A DNA stretch of 64,000 nucleotides from contig JAYKYS010000001.1 in the NCBI GenBank assembly GCA_036924285.1, positions 32,549,501 to 32,613,500 on the forward strand, given 5' to 3'. This document shows, in pieces, positions 24,389 through 35,329 of the stretch. Within the stretch, counting starts at the first letter, position 1. Every line of letters starts with the position of its first letter. This stretch comes from Asterella californica. Its lineage: Eukaryota > Streptophyta > Marchantiopsida > Marchantiales > Aytoniaceae. Made by a program: the position numbers and the translations under genes. Below the pieces are notes generated by a model. That model saw nothing but the letters and a program-made list of their open reading frames with translations. It searched no databases and had not been told where the DNA came from.

Positions 24389-24509
24389 AAGGTGGACTTG
24401 AAGGAACTGAAGACTATTGGAGAGGAAGGATGACCACCCGAAGAAACCTGGTGTTGCAAAGTGGACACCAGAAGCTCGTTCAAAACGAAGAGGAAGGCAG
24501 AAGAAGTGT
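24389..24509 (+). pseudogene. Detached piece of the element R gag
   Basis: Read on the plus strand it gives HKVDLKELKTIGEEG followed by a stop. It joins in frame to the minus-strand R gag reading ending TIERPAEL at 46816. The join is explained if the block 24389-46815 was inverted. Here it lies between the broken end of A1 and the A1 3' LTR end. Confidence 0.6.
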
Positions 24510-25442
24510 TATCATGTCAGATTTTGCGTGAAGGATGTCTAGAAAAACGTGAGGTTCATGGCTGTGGAGATGTAGTGTGCTGAACAGAGACAAGAAAGAG
24601 ACAAACACGCAAGAAAACGAACGTTGCAATATATACCAACTCTCAATGTACATTCACTGTTTGTTCTTTCACCCTAAGAGCACAAAACTAAGAACCAGAC
24701 CAGAGTGGTCTGTAATCTACTTCAAAAACTCTTAAAACGAGTCCTTGAATCCCCCAACCCAAACCCAAAACCACCGATGCGTAGCTCAAAGCAAGAGAAA
24801 CTTCCCTTTGCTAACAAAAAGAGCTGCACCAGCATCACACGATTCAAACCCAAGTCCAAACAGCACCCATGTACAAGCTCTTAGCTAAAGCTAGCTACCA
24901 CAAGTTGTACATAACCAACCAGAACTCTAACGAACTCATAAGGACAAAACCCGTAGCAAAGAAATCCAAAAAAACCTATCTGAGAACTTCCTTTTTTCGC
25001 CAAACTGTCTTCAGATGTCGATAGGGTCTTCTTCCATGACTCCGTTGGCTCAGAAAACCTTCAGATCCGACTTCCAACAGCCGAGATATCTCCGATTTTC
25101 AGTCGCAGGTGACTGATCCTTCCAAAACTCCTCCCTGCGGCTTAGAACCGCACACACCGCCCAAACGGATCGCTTGATCTGATATCCGTCTTCTCTGGTA
25201 GGTAGATCTAGCTACCTTGAACCCAACGAGATTCCAAACAAGCCGTTTGGAGTTCTCCTTGCAAAACCACGCAAGAAATTTGGCCGTAGGTTACAAAAGA
25301 CTGATGTAAATTGACTCCCTACGGCTCAAACTTGCTCACCATACCCAAACCAACAACCCAATCTATGTACCGCCTTCTCCTATGTGTAGATGAAGACTCT
25401 CTGATCACGTAGGCACCAAGAAAGAAGAGCTTGGCTCACCGA
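24510..25442 (-). repeat. A1 3' LTR, distal part, interrupted by A2
   Basis: In reverse orientation it begins with the complement of the family A LTR end (TATCATGTCAGA at 24510) and matches the A2 LTR 3' half. At 25442 it is cut by A2 after the target CCGA and resumes at 44120. Confidence 0.85.
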
Positions 25443-27306
25443 TGTCGTGTCGTGCACCGGCTCCTACTTGAAATTCAAACTTCGATGCTTGTCGCTCCAA
25501 AGACACTCATGAGGAATAAGCTAGGCCCCAGCTTACGGGTTTTTGGCACCACTTCGGATCTTTGTTTTTATCGCACCAGTGGATAGAGCTCCTTGTCAGC
25601 TTTCCATAGGCACTTCATTTACTTCGTTTGGACGCCTAGTGGAGAAGTTACAGGACTCGAAAGTTGGAGAAAACAAGCTAGGCCCCAGCTTACGGGCTTT
25701 TGACGCAACTTCGGATCTTCGCTTTCATCACATAGATGGGTAGAGCTCGCTGTCAGCTTTCCATGGGCATCTTGTTTACTTCGTTTGGACATCCAGAGAA
25801 GAAGTTATGCGATTCGAAAGAAGGTAAAATCAAGCTAGGCTCCTAGTTACTTGCTGACTGGGTATTTAGGGCTTCAGGCGTTATATCAAAGACGCAAGGG
25901 GCCTGCTTCTTATTATTGAGGGTTGAACTTCGTACGTACAGACTGTTGCAAGGGGGCTGTTTAAGGGGCTTGCTTGTTCCTACGACCTGTCGGTGGATGT
26001 TTTGGAGAATTGGGAAGTCCAATACACGCGCGCAAGGTGTCATCGGGTTCAGATCTGTGCAGGCTACGGACAGGTTAAGACGGTTCTTGAAGAGATGGAT
26101 CGAGAGTTGTGTTCTGGGAGAAATTGAGACGCAAGGAGCAGAATTGGGGTTTTCAGTTACCTGTGAAGGAGAGTTGGACCGTTCGGGCCGTTCCGGAGTC
26201 GAAACTTGCTGTCCTTGGATCCATCGGGATCAGAACAACGAGTTCTTCAGGAAATTGAAGACGATACAAAGTTTTATCGGGTGGTTTGAGAATTGTGAGA
26301 GAAATTGACTCGCAGGGAAGCGCTTGCGTCAGGTTTTCATTGCCTGCGACTTGAGATTGGATTGTTCTTCGCGATCGGTGAGCCAAGCTCTTTGTTCTTG
26401 GTGCCTACGCGATCAGGGAGTCCTCATGTACGCATAGGGGAAGACTGTAAGTGAATTGGATTGTTGGGTTGGGTGTGGTGAGCGAATTTGAGCCGCAGGG
26501 AGCCGATTTACGTCAGTTTTTTGTAACCTGCGACCAAATTTCTCGAGTAGTTTTGCAAGGGGAACTCCAAACGGCTTGTTTGGAGTCTTGTTGGGTTCAG
26601 GGTAGCCAGATCTACCTACCAGCGAAGACGGATATCAGTTTAGAAGATACGTTTGTGCGGTGTGAGCGGTTTTAAGCCGCAGGGAGGAGTTTTTGAAGGT
26701 TCGGTCACCTACGACCGAAAATTGGCGATATCTTGACTATCGGGAGTCGGATCTGAAGGTTTCTTGGGTCAACGGAGTCAGGGAAGGAGACCCTATCAAC
26801 ATTTGAAGATCGTTTGGCGAAAGGAGAAAGTTCCCAGATAGGTCTTTTTCGGTTCCTTCGCTACAGGTTTCGTCTTTTTGAGTTCGTTAAGGACTTAGTT
26901 GGTTGTGTATGGCTTGTGGTAGCTAGCTTTAGCCAAGAGCTAGTGTGTGGATGTGGTTTGGACTTGGGTTTGGATCGCATGATACTGTTGTGGCTCTGGT
27001 TGTTAGCAAAGAGAAGTTCCTCTTGCTTTGAGCTACGCTTTGGCGATTTCAGACTAGGGTTGCGTTTCAGGGGTTTGTTTGAGGGCTTCTGAAGTAGGTT
27101 ACAGACCGCTCTGGTCTTTTCCTCAGTTTTGTGCTGTTTGGAGAAAGAATCGACAGTGTACATACTTTCATAGTGGTATATATCGCAGCATTCCTTTTCG
27201 TGGTTGTTCTTCTCTGTCTTGTCTATGTTTGGCACACAGCATCTCCACAGCCAGGAACCTCGCGTTTTCCTGGACATCCTTCACGCACAAAATATCCGAC
27301 ACGATA
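25443..27306 (+). repeat. A2 5' LTR (1864 bp)
   Basis: It begins TGTCGTGTCGTGCACC and ends CCGACACGATA, an imperfect terminal inverted repeat. It contains two 157-bp units starting at 25517 and 25674, whereas the 3' LTR has three. Confidence 0.92.
27177..27183 (+). promoter_or_regulatory. A2 LTR TATA-like box
   Basis: TATATAT within GTGGTATATATCGC lies about 125 bp before the LTR end. The same position is TATA-rich in the A2 3' LTR (43990-43996) and in A1 (11428-11437). It is a candidate core promoter for the genomic transcript. Confidence 0.5.
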
Positions 27307-27309
27307 CGG

Positions 27310-27327
27310 TGGTGAACCCGACGTGAA
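27310..27327 (+). promoter_or_regulatory. A2 primer binding site
   Basis: TGGTGAACCCGACGTGAA lies 3 nt after the 5' LTR, with one difference from the A1 and B sites. Confidence 0.65.
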
Positions 27328-27382
27328 GGTCTGGGGTGGAGATTTCTTCTGTGTGTGAACTTTGAAGAAGAGATTGGCAGTC

Positions 27383-27994
27383 ATGAGTGGGGATGGGAAA
27401 GGTGATGGAGATGGAGCTAGTGGTTCAAGTGGGTTACCGAAGGTGCAGTTGGATCCAGCGACTGCATCGATGTTTCAAGCTTTCACTATGTTCTTACGGC
27501 AGCAACAATCTGATGAGCGGAAGGAAGCTTTGGCAACAAAGGCGCTACAAGCGGTGGTCAGCAGGATTGACCAATTTGAAGGGAAAGATGTCTCAAGATA
27601 TTTGAGGCATTATGTGAAGGAGATGGAGCTGAACCGGGTCTCAGAAGATGAGATGATTGAGACGTTTGAGTTAGCAGCAGCTCCAGAGATTAGGGATCAT
27701 GTTAAAATGCTAACGAAGCATTTTAACAAAGATTGGGAGACGTTTGCTCGTGCCTTGATGGATGAGTACTTCTTGGAGGACTCTGATCGAGTCACCAAGA
27801 AGTCCTTCTTGGAGTGGGTTGAGCAACCAAGGAAGGGTCTACAAGCTACTGAGTTGCTCAGGGAGTTTGAGAAGCAGTTTTCACGGCTAACCAGGATGGA
27901 GAAGTTGACGTTGCAGTCCAACAAGACAGAGCTATTTCTCCGGGCTGCAGATGAGAAGTTGCAGGAGAAGCTAGAGGTACTTCTGGAAGACCGG
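27383..27994 (+). pseudogene. A2 gag, N-terminal part, cut by B2
   Basis: The ATG at 27383 starts MSGDGKGDGDG. The frame is open through the capsid-like region (DVSRYLRHYVKEMELNRV, FLEWVEQPRKGLQATELL) to LEDR at 27994. B2 interrupts it here, and the codons resume in phase at 36706 (EEDDELTSSWKK). An upstream in-frame TTG at 27362 is less likely as a start. Confidence 0.85.
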
Positions 27995-29367
27995 TGTCGG
28001 AGTGTGATCCGTCTACCTAGGAAAGCGCCGGGCTTCTGGCTGTGGTTTTTTACTCAAGAGGTTGGCTTTCAGGTCACAATAGGAGCTATAAACACTCACA
28101 CAGGAGTGTAGGATCCTCTGATATGCTCAAAAAGCGAAATTTAGGTCTCACTGGTAGTAATAGGCTTAAGCGGTGAACTTTGACACTCAAAGAGAGGAAA
28201 ACTATGAAGGTTTAGACTTCTAAACTTCCCTTACATGTAAATGAGGCACTACTGAACACACACACGAAGTTTCAGCCTGAGATTGAATTCTAGCACCGAG
28301 ATGTTGACAGAAAAGTTCTGAATAAGAGAATTATGACAATTTCTGGTACCTAGACAGCTATTCAGACATAGAACAGAGAATTGGCTCGATGAATTTCAAA
28401 TCTTCTCACAGTATTTGAAGTCTACAGGATGCTGAACATCCTTGTGAAGTTGGGACTCCTGATTGTTTGTAGAACTCCAGATCTCCTTCTCTAAAGTCGC
28501 TGCTCTAGATTAAGAGCTTTTCAGACCCCCTCTGCTTCAGCGGCCGTCCTGAATTACTCAGTTACTCAAATGATTCGAAACTTTTTGGACAGTCGTAGCC
28601 CTCCTGACAGTGAACGCAACCACGAAGTTTTGAAGTGATTTCCTCAATTCTGCTGCAATTGGCACTGAAAACCCCAAAATCAACAAAAGTGATGCAGTTT
28701 TGGCACAATCCGAACTTCAATTGAGCATAACTCCTTGTTTATTGATCCAAATTGAGCAAAAATTTCACTGACAGTGCTTGGCACGACGAGCTCTCTCTTC
28801 CTGTGTTCTCCGATTTCCAAGATACCTCACCAATTGCTCTAACTCTCCTCTAGAGCTCTGTTTCTAAACTTAGAGTTTTACAAAAGACAAAAATGGACCA
28901 ATGGGAGTTCATAGCTCCACTTGACTGTCCTTTTGTGCCTTAAACTACCTGGTAACTTATCTACACTCATAAGCTACCACGTCAAGCCCCCTAGAGTGCT
29001 AGCGTATAACTAAAACTACCTAAAACGACACATAGCCCCGAAAAATAACTTAAATCAGCTAGAAAGCGTGCATGGGCGACAAGTAAGTACAACCCATGAG
29101 CTCAAACCCCTATCAGCATGGAAACCCTAAGTTATGTACATTGAACGTCATAGACAAGTAAGAAGTCACTTGCACAAGCGCACAAATGCTTGAACAAGAT
29201 AACTAACATACTATCAGCCTACTAGGACTCAAAATAGTGTTAACACCGTATGCAAAGGTGTCAAACATATACATAAAGGACTAGAAGTAATATGAGCTAA
29301 CTTCTAGAACTACCAAACCTAAGCGTCGGAGTAGAAGTCAAGCATGTAGCCGTCAAATGACGCGACA
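27995..29367 (-). repeat. B2 3' LTR (1373 bp)
   Basis: In element orientation it begins TGTCGCGTCATTTGACGG at 29367 and ends CACTCCGACA at 27995. It is about 90 bp longer than the B1 LTRs, with extra sequence near 29130-29200, so B1 and B2 represent LTR subfamilies. Confidence 0.93.
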
Positions 29368-29379
29368 TCCACCCCCTCT
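29368..29379 (-). promoter_or_regulatory. B2 polypurine tract
   Basis: AGAGGGGGTGGA on the minus strand directly abuts the 3' LTR, as in B1 and A2. Confidence 0.8.
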
Positions 29380-29415
29380 GAACCTGCACATCCTCCGGTA
29401 TGTGCCAAATCCAGA

Positions 29416-32400
29416 TCAAGACCCTTCAGCTTCAGCTTCAAATTCATCTTCAACCTCCATTGAGTCTTCAGCGTCATCCTCAGTAAGTTCTGCAATGTTC
29501 TGGTCCTCTCCTCTTCTTCTAAAGAGCTTGATTCTCTTCCCTGCGACTGGTATCTTGAGCACTGCACCATCTAACTCTCTCAAAGAGTATGTGGCATTAT
29601 CATAAACTTCTAACACCACATAAGGTCCGAACCATCTCTTGGAAAACTTTCTGATAGCGCTATGCTGATTATCAAGACTACTATCATAGACTAACACCCA
29701 ATCACCTTCCTTAACTGGTTTGGGTCGTAATCTATGCGTTCTATCAAATCTGCCTTTGTTTCTCTCTCTAGCAGTCTTTAACCTTTCCACAGCTTTGGCA
29801 ACATCCTCAGGTCTTCGTTCTAACTGCTGGATCCTTAATGCAAGAAGATCCTCCGTACTTCTACCATCTTCCCATGGCAAAACATTCCAAGTAGGCACAA
29901 CCTCCTCAATCGGCATCACAGGTTTTTGTCCTAGTATCAACTCTGCTGGCATGTAACCTGTAACGGTACTATGAGTTGTACGATCTGCCCACAAAGCAAA
30001 TGGTAGCAGTCTAGGCCATTCACGGATCTTACCCTTGCAAGCTTTTACCAAAGCTTTGATGATTGGCGGATGACCTCTTTCGCTCTTGCCATTCCCTTCA
30101 AGATTGTAAGCAGTGGTTAACGCCAACTTGATTCCCAATCGCTTGAAGAACTCAACTGCTTCTTGTGCATCCAGCTCACCCCTATCTGCAGTGATCTTTC
30201 TCACACACCCATACCTACAAATAACATCTTCAAGTAGAAAGCGGCAGACACTAGCAGTGGTCTTCGTCCTCAAGGCACGGCCTTCGACTTGGTTAGATAG
30301 ATCTTCTCTAGCCAAGACTAGATACCTCATTTGTCCAAGTCCAAATGGCATAGTTACCAGATCAACTACCCATTTGTAATGAATGGCTAAAGGATAAGTA
30401 GGATGTAATCCATCACGATGACGTACGTTGGAATACATCTGGCAGGGTATACAGGATGAAACAAACTGTACTACATCATTATACATACCCTTCCACCAAT
30501 ACTTCTCCTTCATCTTGGCAAATGTAGTCCAAACTCCTCTATGACCGGCCCATAAACTCTCATGGAACTCCTTGATCAGCTTCTGCTGCAATTCTAGGTC
30601 ACATACCACCCGTTGTGGTATACCTCCTTGTAGCTTAGGGCGCTTCCATAGATGTCCTCCATGTAAAAAGTAACCATAAGCTATTCTGCGGATCCTCTTG
30701 AAATCTGCATCAGACCAGCCTTCTTGCCTTTCCAGTGAACTCAAATAGCGCCCAAGATCCAACCATTCGCCATCATACATAGTTTCCTCAAAAAACTCCA
30801 ACGAGGCTGCAAAACAGCTTCTATCTCTTCTAGCAAGAGCACTAGAATAGAACTCTGTTCCCACATCCTCCTGATCATCTATCATTTCTTTCTCATCGTA
30901 ATACCTAGCCCTTGATAACATATCTGCCACAGGATTATCCTTCCCTGCAATATGTCTAAGCTCTGGGTTCAAGGACTTGATATATGCTATCCACCTCAAC
31001 ATAGCAATATCTGGAGTTGTACAGCTAGTGATCATTCCCAAGAGAGGTAAACAATCTGTCTCCACAACCACAGGTGCTCCTATCAAGTATTCCTTATCAC
31101 TCTTCATCGGAGTAACTACTCCCCATAGCTCTCTCTTGACCTGAGGGTAGTCTCTCTGCCGTGAACTTAACACCTTAGCTCCAAAACGCACCACATATCT
31201 ATTTCCATCTTCATCGTCTTGTCCTACAGCCCATCCAATGCCAATAGGACTAGTATCAACAGTAAAGATAACAGATCTGCCCAACTCATATGTTACTTTC
31301 CGTAGAGTTGGTGGTGAAGCCAAAAGGTCCTTCAACTTCCTCATAGATTCGCTTTGCTCCTCTTGCCACTGAAATCTTTGCCCCTTCCTCAGCAACTTAT
31401 ACAACGGATCTGCTACATGTGCAAAGTGTGGAATCCATATATGATAAAACACACATGCACCTAGAAATCTTCTCACCTCAGTAACCGATCCACACGTCTC
31501 CTTCATCCTTCGAATGGCATCAACCTTGTTTGGACAAGGTTTCCGACCATAAGACCCACATAGGTGTCCCACAATCAACACCTCCTGTTCTCCAAATACA
31601 GACTTTGCTCCTGATAAAGTCAAATGAACCTCCTCCAGTCGACTCAGTATCTTATCGCAGTCAACTATATGATCTGCAACAAACTTACGGCACCCCCTCT
31701 GATCCATTACCTCATTCTTCTCCTCCTCAGCACACCCTTTGATCGGCACATCATCAAGGAATGGCATAGTTTTTTCAGGAATGAAATCCCTCAAAACTTT
31801 ATTCATGCCATTCATCATATGTGCTACAGAATTGGTAGCACCTTGTGGCAAGGTGCACATCCTTAGTAACCCCAAAGGTGTCCTCATTGTAGTCAAGTCT
31901 CTACTCTCAGAGGATAACTGAAATTGATCGTAACCTGAATATAAGTCTCCCATTGAATAGATAGCACGACCAACAAAAGCCTCTGCAAACTCGTCTACAA
32001 TAGGTCCTATACCCATATTCCTGATAGTCACCTTGTTAACTGGCTGCATATCTTGAATGAATCTCAAAGCTCCACTCTTCTTCGGAACAGTAAACCATCT
32101 GCTAGAGTAGGGAGCTATAGATGGTTCCAAGATACCCATCCTAATCCTCTCATTGAGCAAGTCTATCAGCTTTGATAGATGAGCTCTAGGTACAGGGATA
32201 GGACGTAGATTCCAAGGCACATGCGATATAGTAAAGATTATCATAAGTGCAACTACACTTGGATCTACACATCCTACTTCATGTGACTCAAACGCAAACG
32301 CCTTACCATGCCTAGATAGCATCTCCATGAAGCTCTTCTTCTCTTGCTCAGTAAGAAACCCATCACCTCCAATCCTCAGCTCCTTCAGTGTTGTTTCTGT

Positions 32401-32922
32401 GAACTGGTGCCCAATTCTTCTCGGTCCTCTGAGTGTCGGTTCTCGTGCAGCTTGCTCCATCTTCTGATTGTAATCGAGTGGTAAAGGCAAAGCCACTGGT
32501 TTGACTTTCTTTGCCACCGACTTGTACTTGGTCTCCACATAAACCTCTTGTCGATCTATAAACTTATCAATTACATCATAAAGCTCCTTGGAGCTCACTC
32601 TCACCACTCTATCTACATCATCTGTAGAGCTTTCTAATATAGATTTCAACTCTCCAATAGTATCTACCAAATACTGCTCTTCAAACACTCCAGATATGTA
32701 TTCATCTCCTGCTAACTCTCCACTGTCCCACAAAGACTGTTGTACACACTTCACATGTTGCCTCTCAAACCTCTTCAGATTCTCAACCTTCCTATAACAC
32801 ACCGATCCACATGACGTTAATCCTAAGAAGCTACAGGATAAAGCTTCCTGTTCTACTGGATCAGGCGAGAATCCTATCTCTACTGTACCGTTGAAGTCTC
32901 GCTCTTCAATGGTACTCTGCCA
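29416..32922 (-). CDS. pol: B2 pol: RT, RNase H and integrase (reached by -1 frameshift)
   Basis: The frame is open from the last TAG at 32938-32940 to its stop at 29416. It has no suitable ATG at its head, so translation most likely comes by -1 slippage at 32922-32928. Counting from residue 1 at 32802, RT spans about 190-420 with DLYSGYDQFQL and the catalytic FLDD near 347; RNase H starts near 512 with TVDTSPIG; the integrase zinc domain is near 750 (FHESLWAGHRG, CIPC); the core acidic residues are at about 812 (VVDLV), 873 (TADRGE) and 907 (GKSERGH); the C-terminal GDWVLVYDSSLDNQ/WFGPYVV module is near 1050. No chromodomain follows. The protein would copy the element RNA into DNA and insert it. 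The absence of stops, unlike in B1, supports recent activity. Confidence 0.9.
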   Translation of the reverse strand, partial: WQSTIEERDFNGTVEIGFSPDPVEQEALSCSFLGLTSCGSVCYRKVENLKRFERQHVKCVQQSLWDSGELAGDEYISGVFEEQYLVDTIGELKSILESSTDDVDRVVRVSSKELYDVIDKFIDRQEVYVETKYKSVAKKVKPVALPLPLDYNQKMEQAAREPTLRGPRRIGHQFTETTLKELRIGGDGFLTEQEKKSFMEMLSRHGKAFAFESHEVGCVDPSVVALMIIFTISHVPWNLRPIPVPRAHLSKLIDLLNERIRMGILEPSIAPYSSRWFTVPKKSGALRFIQDMQPVNKVTIRNMGIGPIVDEFAEAFVGRAIYSMGDLYSGYDQFQLSSESRDLTTMRTPLGLLRMCTLPQGATNSVAHMMNGMNKVLRDFIPEKTMPFLDDVPIKGCAEEEKNEVMDQRGCRKFVADHIVDCDKILSRLEEVHLTLSGAKSVFGEQEVLIVGHLCGSYGRKPCPNKVDAIRRMKETCGSVTEVRRFLGACVFYHIWIPHFAHVADPLYKLLRKGQRFQWQEEQSESMRKLKDLLASPPTLRKVTYELGRSVIFTVDTSPIGIGWAVGQDDEDGNRYVVRFGAKVLSSRQRDYPQVKRELWGVVTPMKSDKEYLIGAPVVVETDCLPLLGMITSCTTPDIAMLRWIAYIKSLNPELRHIAGKDNPVADMLSRARYYDEKEMIDDQEDVGTEFYSSALARRDRSCFAASLEFFEETMYDGEWLDLGRYLSSLERQEGWSDADFKRIRRIAYGYFLHGGHLWKRPKLQGGIPQRVVCDLELQQKLIKEFHESLWAGHRGVWTTFAKMKEKYWWKGMYNDVVQFVSSCIPCQMYSNVRHRDGLHPTYPLAIHYKWVVDLVTMPFGLGQMRYLVLAREDLSNQVEGRALRTKTTASVCRFLLEDVICRYGCVRKITADRGELDAQEAVEFFKRLGIKLALTTAYNLEGNGKSERGHPPIIKALVKACKGKIREWPRLLPFALWADRTTHSTVTGYMPAELILGQKPVMPIEEVVPTWNVLPWEDGRSTEDLLALRIQQLERRPEDVAKAVERLKTARERNKGRFDRTHRLRPKPVKEGDWVLVYDSSLDNQHSAIRKFSKRWFGPYVVLEVYDNATYSLRELDGAVLKIPVAGKRIKLFRRRGEDQNIAELTEDDAEDSMEVEDEFEAEAEGS

Positions 32923-35252
32923 AAACCCATAGACTTTCTAAATTCCTGAGTAATCTTAGGTAATGGACGGTCTCTCAAGCTATCACGATTCCTCTCATGT
33001 TCTGCAGCAACGGTCAAAAACTGAACAGCTCTTTTGCCGTCTCTACTACGTATCCTAGCATAGGCTGAACCATCATCCATAACTCGTGTCTCCATTCTAA
33101 CAGCAGTAATGTAAGGCTGCCCTAGAATGATAAGATAGGTCGACATATCTTGCACAAAGAAATTTTGAACATCACTGATGTCACCCACAGTTACCTTGAT
33201 GTTGGGACAAGCACCATAGAGTTCTCCCCGCTGGTTGTTGGCAGCACGGATAAGCCATCCATGGTCGGTGTCTATGGGCCACGTTCCACGCTTGTACAGC
33301 TCCTTAGACATCAGATTAATCTCTGAACCGCGATCAATCAATGCCACCACAGGTTCCTCTAGATCTCTCAACTTCACCAAGGTCTCAGTGGTTGCTCTTG
33401 TCCAATGGTTGTGAGAGTAATGGCTCTTCTGCGATGCTTCCACCTCATCTTCAAACCTCACGTGCTGATACGAACTCCCCTCTGATACTTGAGAGCAGTA
33501 ACCAGCAATCTCATCTTCCTCATCCTCCGACAGTTTGGTCCCTAGAGCGTTAAGCGTAGCTGCTTCTCCCAAAATCTGACGTTTCCTCTTGATGATATCT
33601 ATGATAACCTCATGGAACTCACGCTTTGCAATCCCAAGAATCTCACCCAAGGTAAACTCAACCTTCCCATTCAAGATACGATTGTCTAACACCTGCTTCA
33701 AGTCTGTAGCAATCTCAATGTCAGACTGAAGTTTGTATGCAGGCATCTTACCCTTCTCCTTGCTTCTCTCCTTCTCCTTTGGTGTTGTAGATGGTAGATC
33801 CTCCATAGTTTCCTCCCGAGTAGGTGTTGTCTCCTGCCTTGTCTCTGGTCTAGCCCTTTCACTCCTTGTAGCAGGTCGTTTGGCTGTAGAAGCCTCACCT
33901 GCATCCTCCCTCCTGCGTTTTTCTTCTAGTACAGCTTCATGCTGACTTCTTGCAACATAAGCATGCACTGACATAGTATCCATAGGATCATTCCATCCTG
34001 TAGCTTTCCGAATTGAGTTGCCAACCCTTCGTAGCACATCCTTGTCTAGCTCTGTTCTAGCTACGGACCGCACTACATCAGACCACAACCCAATAGTCCC
34101 TTTCTCTCTCTCCATCTCCACTTTCACTCCACAGGTAGCAGCATTCACAAGAGAAACAGCATGTGATGCTGATATCTCATTCACAAGTCTCTTCATACCA
34201 CCCTTGCCAAAGTTGGTTCCCAACATCATCCTAGTCTCTCTCAGATGGATCTTACCATCTTTGAAGAAGATCAGATCCTTCCTCAATGCATCTGAAAACT
34301 CTCCACAATCTCTTCTTACATGGTCTAAGCTATCGCACCATATACAACGATGAACAAAGCTTTCTCTCATCTGAGGTCTCTGCATAGCAGGCTGTACATT
34401 CTGCTCCTTCTCTTCTAACCTAGTGAGCTTAAGCTTAAGCTCCTTCATACCCTTAATCAACTCATCAAGCGGTGAGTCTTCCTCTCTAGCAATTACCAAA
34501 GCGGGCTTAGTAGGCAACTGCTTGACAGGAATTATCAGAGGTGCTGCTTCACTTACCACCACCTTGTCCCTTCTTCTCTGTCTCTTGGTCAGCAAAGAAA
34601 CAGCTTCTTCAACCTCCTTCCAATCAGTCTTCAATCCTCTTTCCTCACTCTTGTCTTCCAGCAACAGCTCAAGCTTCTCCTGAATAGTCACGTCCGCTGC
34701 TTGTAGGAAAAGCTCGGTCTTCTCAACCTCTAGTGTAAGCTTCTCTGTCCTAGAAAGCTGAGCATATTGACGATCAAACTCCCTTAACAACTCATTTACA
34801 GACAAACCTTTGTTAAGCTTAACCACCCACTCCAAGAACGTCCTCTTGGTCACCCTCTCTGAATCTTCAGTGTAGTACTCCTCCTTCAAAGCTCGCATAA
34901 AGCTCTCCCAACTCTGTCCTTGCTGCTGCTTGAGCTCCTTCACACGCCCACGAATCTCAGGGACAACAGCAAGTTCAAAGTTCTCCACCATCTCCTTCTC
35001 AGGTACCTTATTCACCTCCATCTCCCTAGCATAGTATCGCACATACTTGGAAATATCTGTACCCTTGAACTGATCCATCTGATGCACCACAGATTGCAAC
35101 GCCTTGGTTGCTAATACCTCCTTCCTCTCTGTGCTCTGCTGCTGCTGCATAAACATGGAAAAAGCTTGGAACATCTTCATCGTAGTAGCATCAAGCTGAA
35201 CAGGTTGCTGAGCAGCAGTAGCACCTCCACTTGATGATCCTTGGTTGGCCAT
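32880..35252 (-). CDS. gag-pro: B2 gag-protease polyprotein (790 aa)
   Basis: The ATG at 35252 starts MANQGSSSGG. Residues about 25-240 are a helical capsid-type gag region (FKGTDISKYVRYYAREMEV, TFLEWVVKLNKGLSV). A CCHC knuckle CIWCDSLDHVRRDC is at about 302-316, followed by a Lys/Glu-rich linker. The protease domain begins near 630 with VVALIDRGSEINLMS and includes LIILGQPYITA. Canonical retropepsins have Asp-Thr/Ser-Gly; family members here have Asp-His-Gly and this copy has Asp-Arg-Gly, so protease activity is uncertain. The stop TAG at 32880-32882 lies just after the frameshift signal. The product would form virus-like particles in the cytoplasm. Confidence 0.92.
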   Translation of the reverse strand: MANQGSSSGGATAAQQPVQLDATTMKMFQAFSMFMQQQQSTERKEVLATKALQSVVHQMDQFKGTDISKYVRYYAREMEVNKVPEKEMVENFELAVVPEIRGRVKELKQQQGQSWESFMRALKEEYYTEDSERVTKRTFLEWVVKLNKGLSVNELLREFDRQYAQLSRTEKLTLEVEKTELFLQAADVTIQEKLELLLEDKSEERGLKTDWKEVEEAVSLLTKRQRRRDKVVVSEAAPLIIPVKQLPTKPALVIAREEDSPLDELIKGMKELKLKLTRLEEKEQNVQPAMQRPQMRESFVHRCIWCDSLDHVRRDCGEFSDALRKDLIFFKDGKIHLRETRMMLGTNFGKGGMKRLVNEISASHAVSLVNAATCGVKVEMEREKGTIGLWSDVVRSVARTELDKDVLRRVGNSIRKATGWNDPMDTMSVHAYVARSQHEAVLEEKRRREDAGEASTAKRPATRSERARPETRQETTPTREETMEDLPSTTPKEKERSKEKGKMPAYKLQSDIEIATDLKQVLDNRILNGKVEFTLGEILGIAKREFHEVIIDIIKRKRQILGEAATLNALGTKLSEDEEDEIAGYCSQVSEGSSYQHVRFEDEVEASQKSHYSHNHWTRATTETLVKLRDLEEPVVALIDRGSEINLMSKELYKRGTWPIDTDHGWLIRAANNQRGELYGACPNIKVTVGDISDVQNFFVQDMSTYLIILGQPYITAVRMETRVMDDGSAYARIRSRDGKRAVQFLTVAAEHERNRDSLRDRPLPKITQEFRKSMGFGRVPLKSETSTVQ
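32885..32928 (-). promoter_or_regulatory. B2 -1 frameshift signal
   Basis: On the minus strand the heptamer GGGTTTT is at 32928-32922, the spacer at 32921-32916, and a stem-loop has arms at 32915-32904 and 32896-32885 around a 7-nt loop. The gag-pro TAG follows at 32880-32882. The -1 frame is blocked upstream only by TAG at 32938-32940, so the slip must occur in this short overlap, exactly where the signal lies. Confidence 0.75.
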
Positions 35253-35297
35253 GATATCTGATCCTATAACACTCTCAAGAAAACTCCCACCCTAGGT

Positions 35298-35317
35298 GTT
35301 TCACGTCGAGTTCACCA
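35298..35317 (-). promoter_or_regulatory. B2 primer binding site
   Basis: TGGTGAACTCGACGTGAAAC on the minus strand is 12 nt inside the 5' LTR end and identical to B1. Confidence 0.65.
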
Positions 35318-35329
35318 AAAAAGAGAGTA

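Noticed and set aside
29319..35114. Many plus-strand frames opposite B2
   Set aside because: All are antisense to intact gag-pro and pol.
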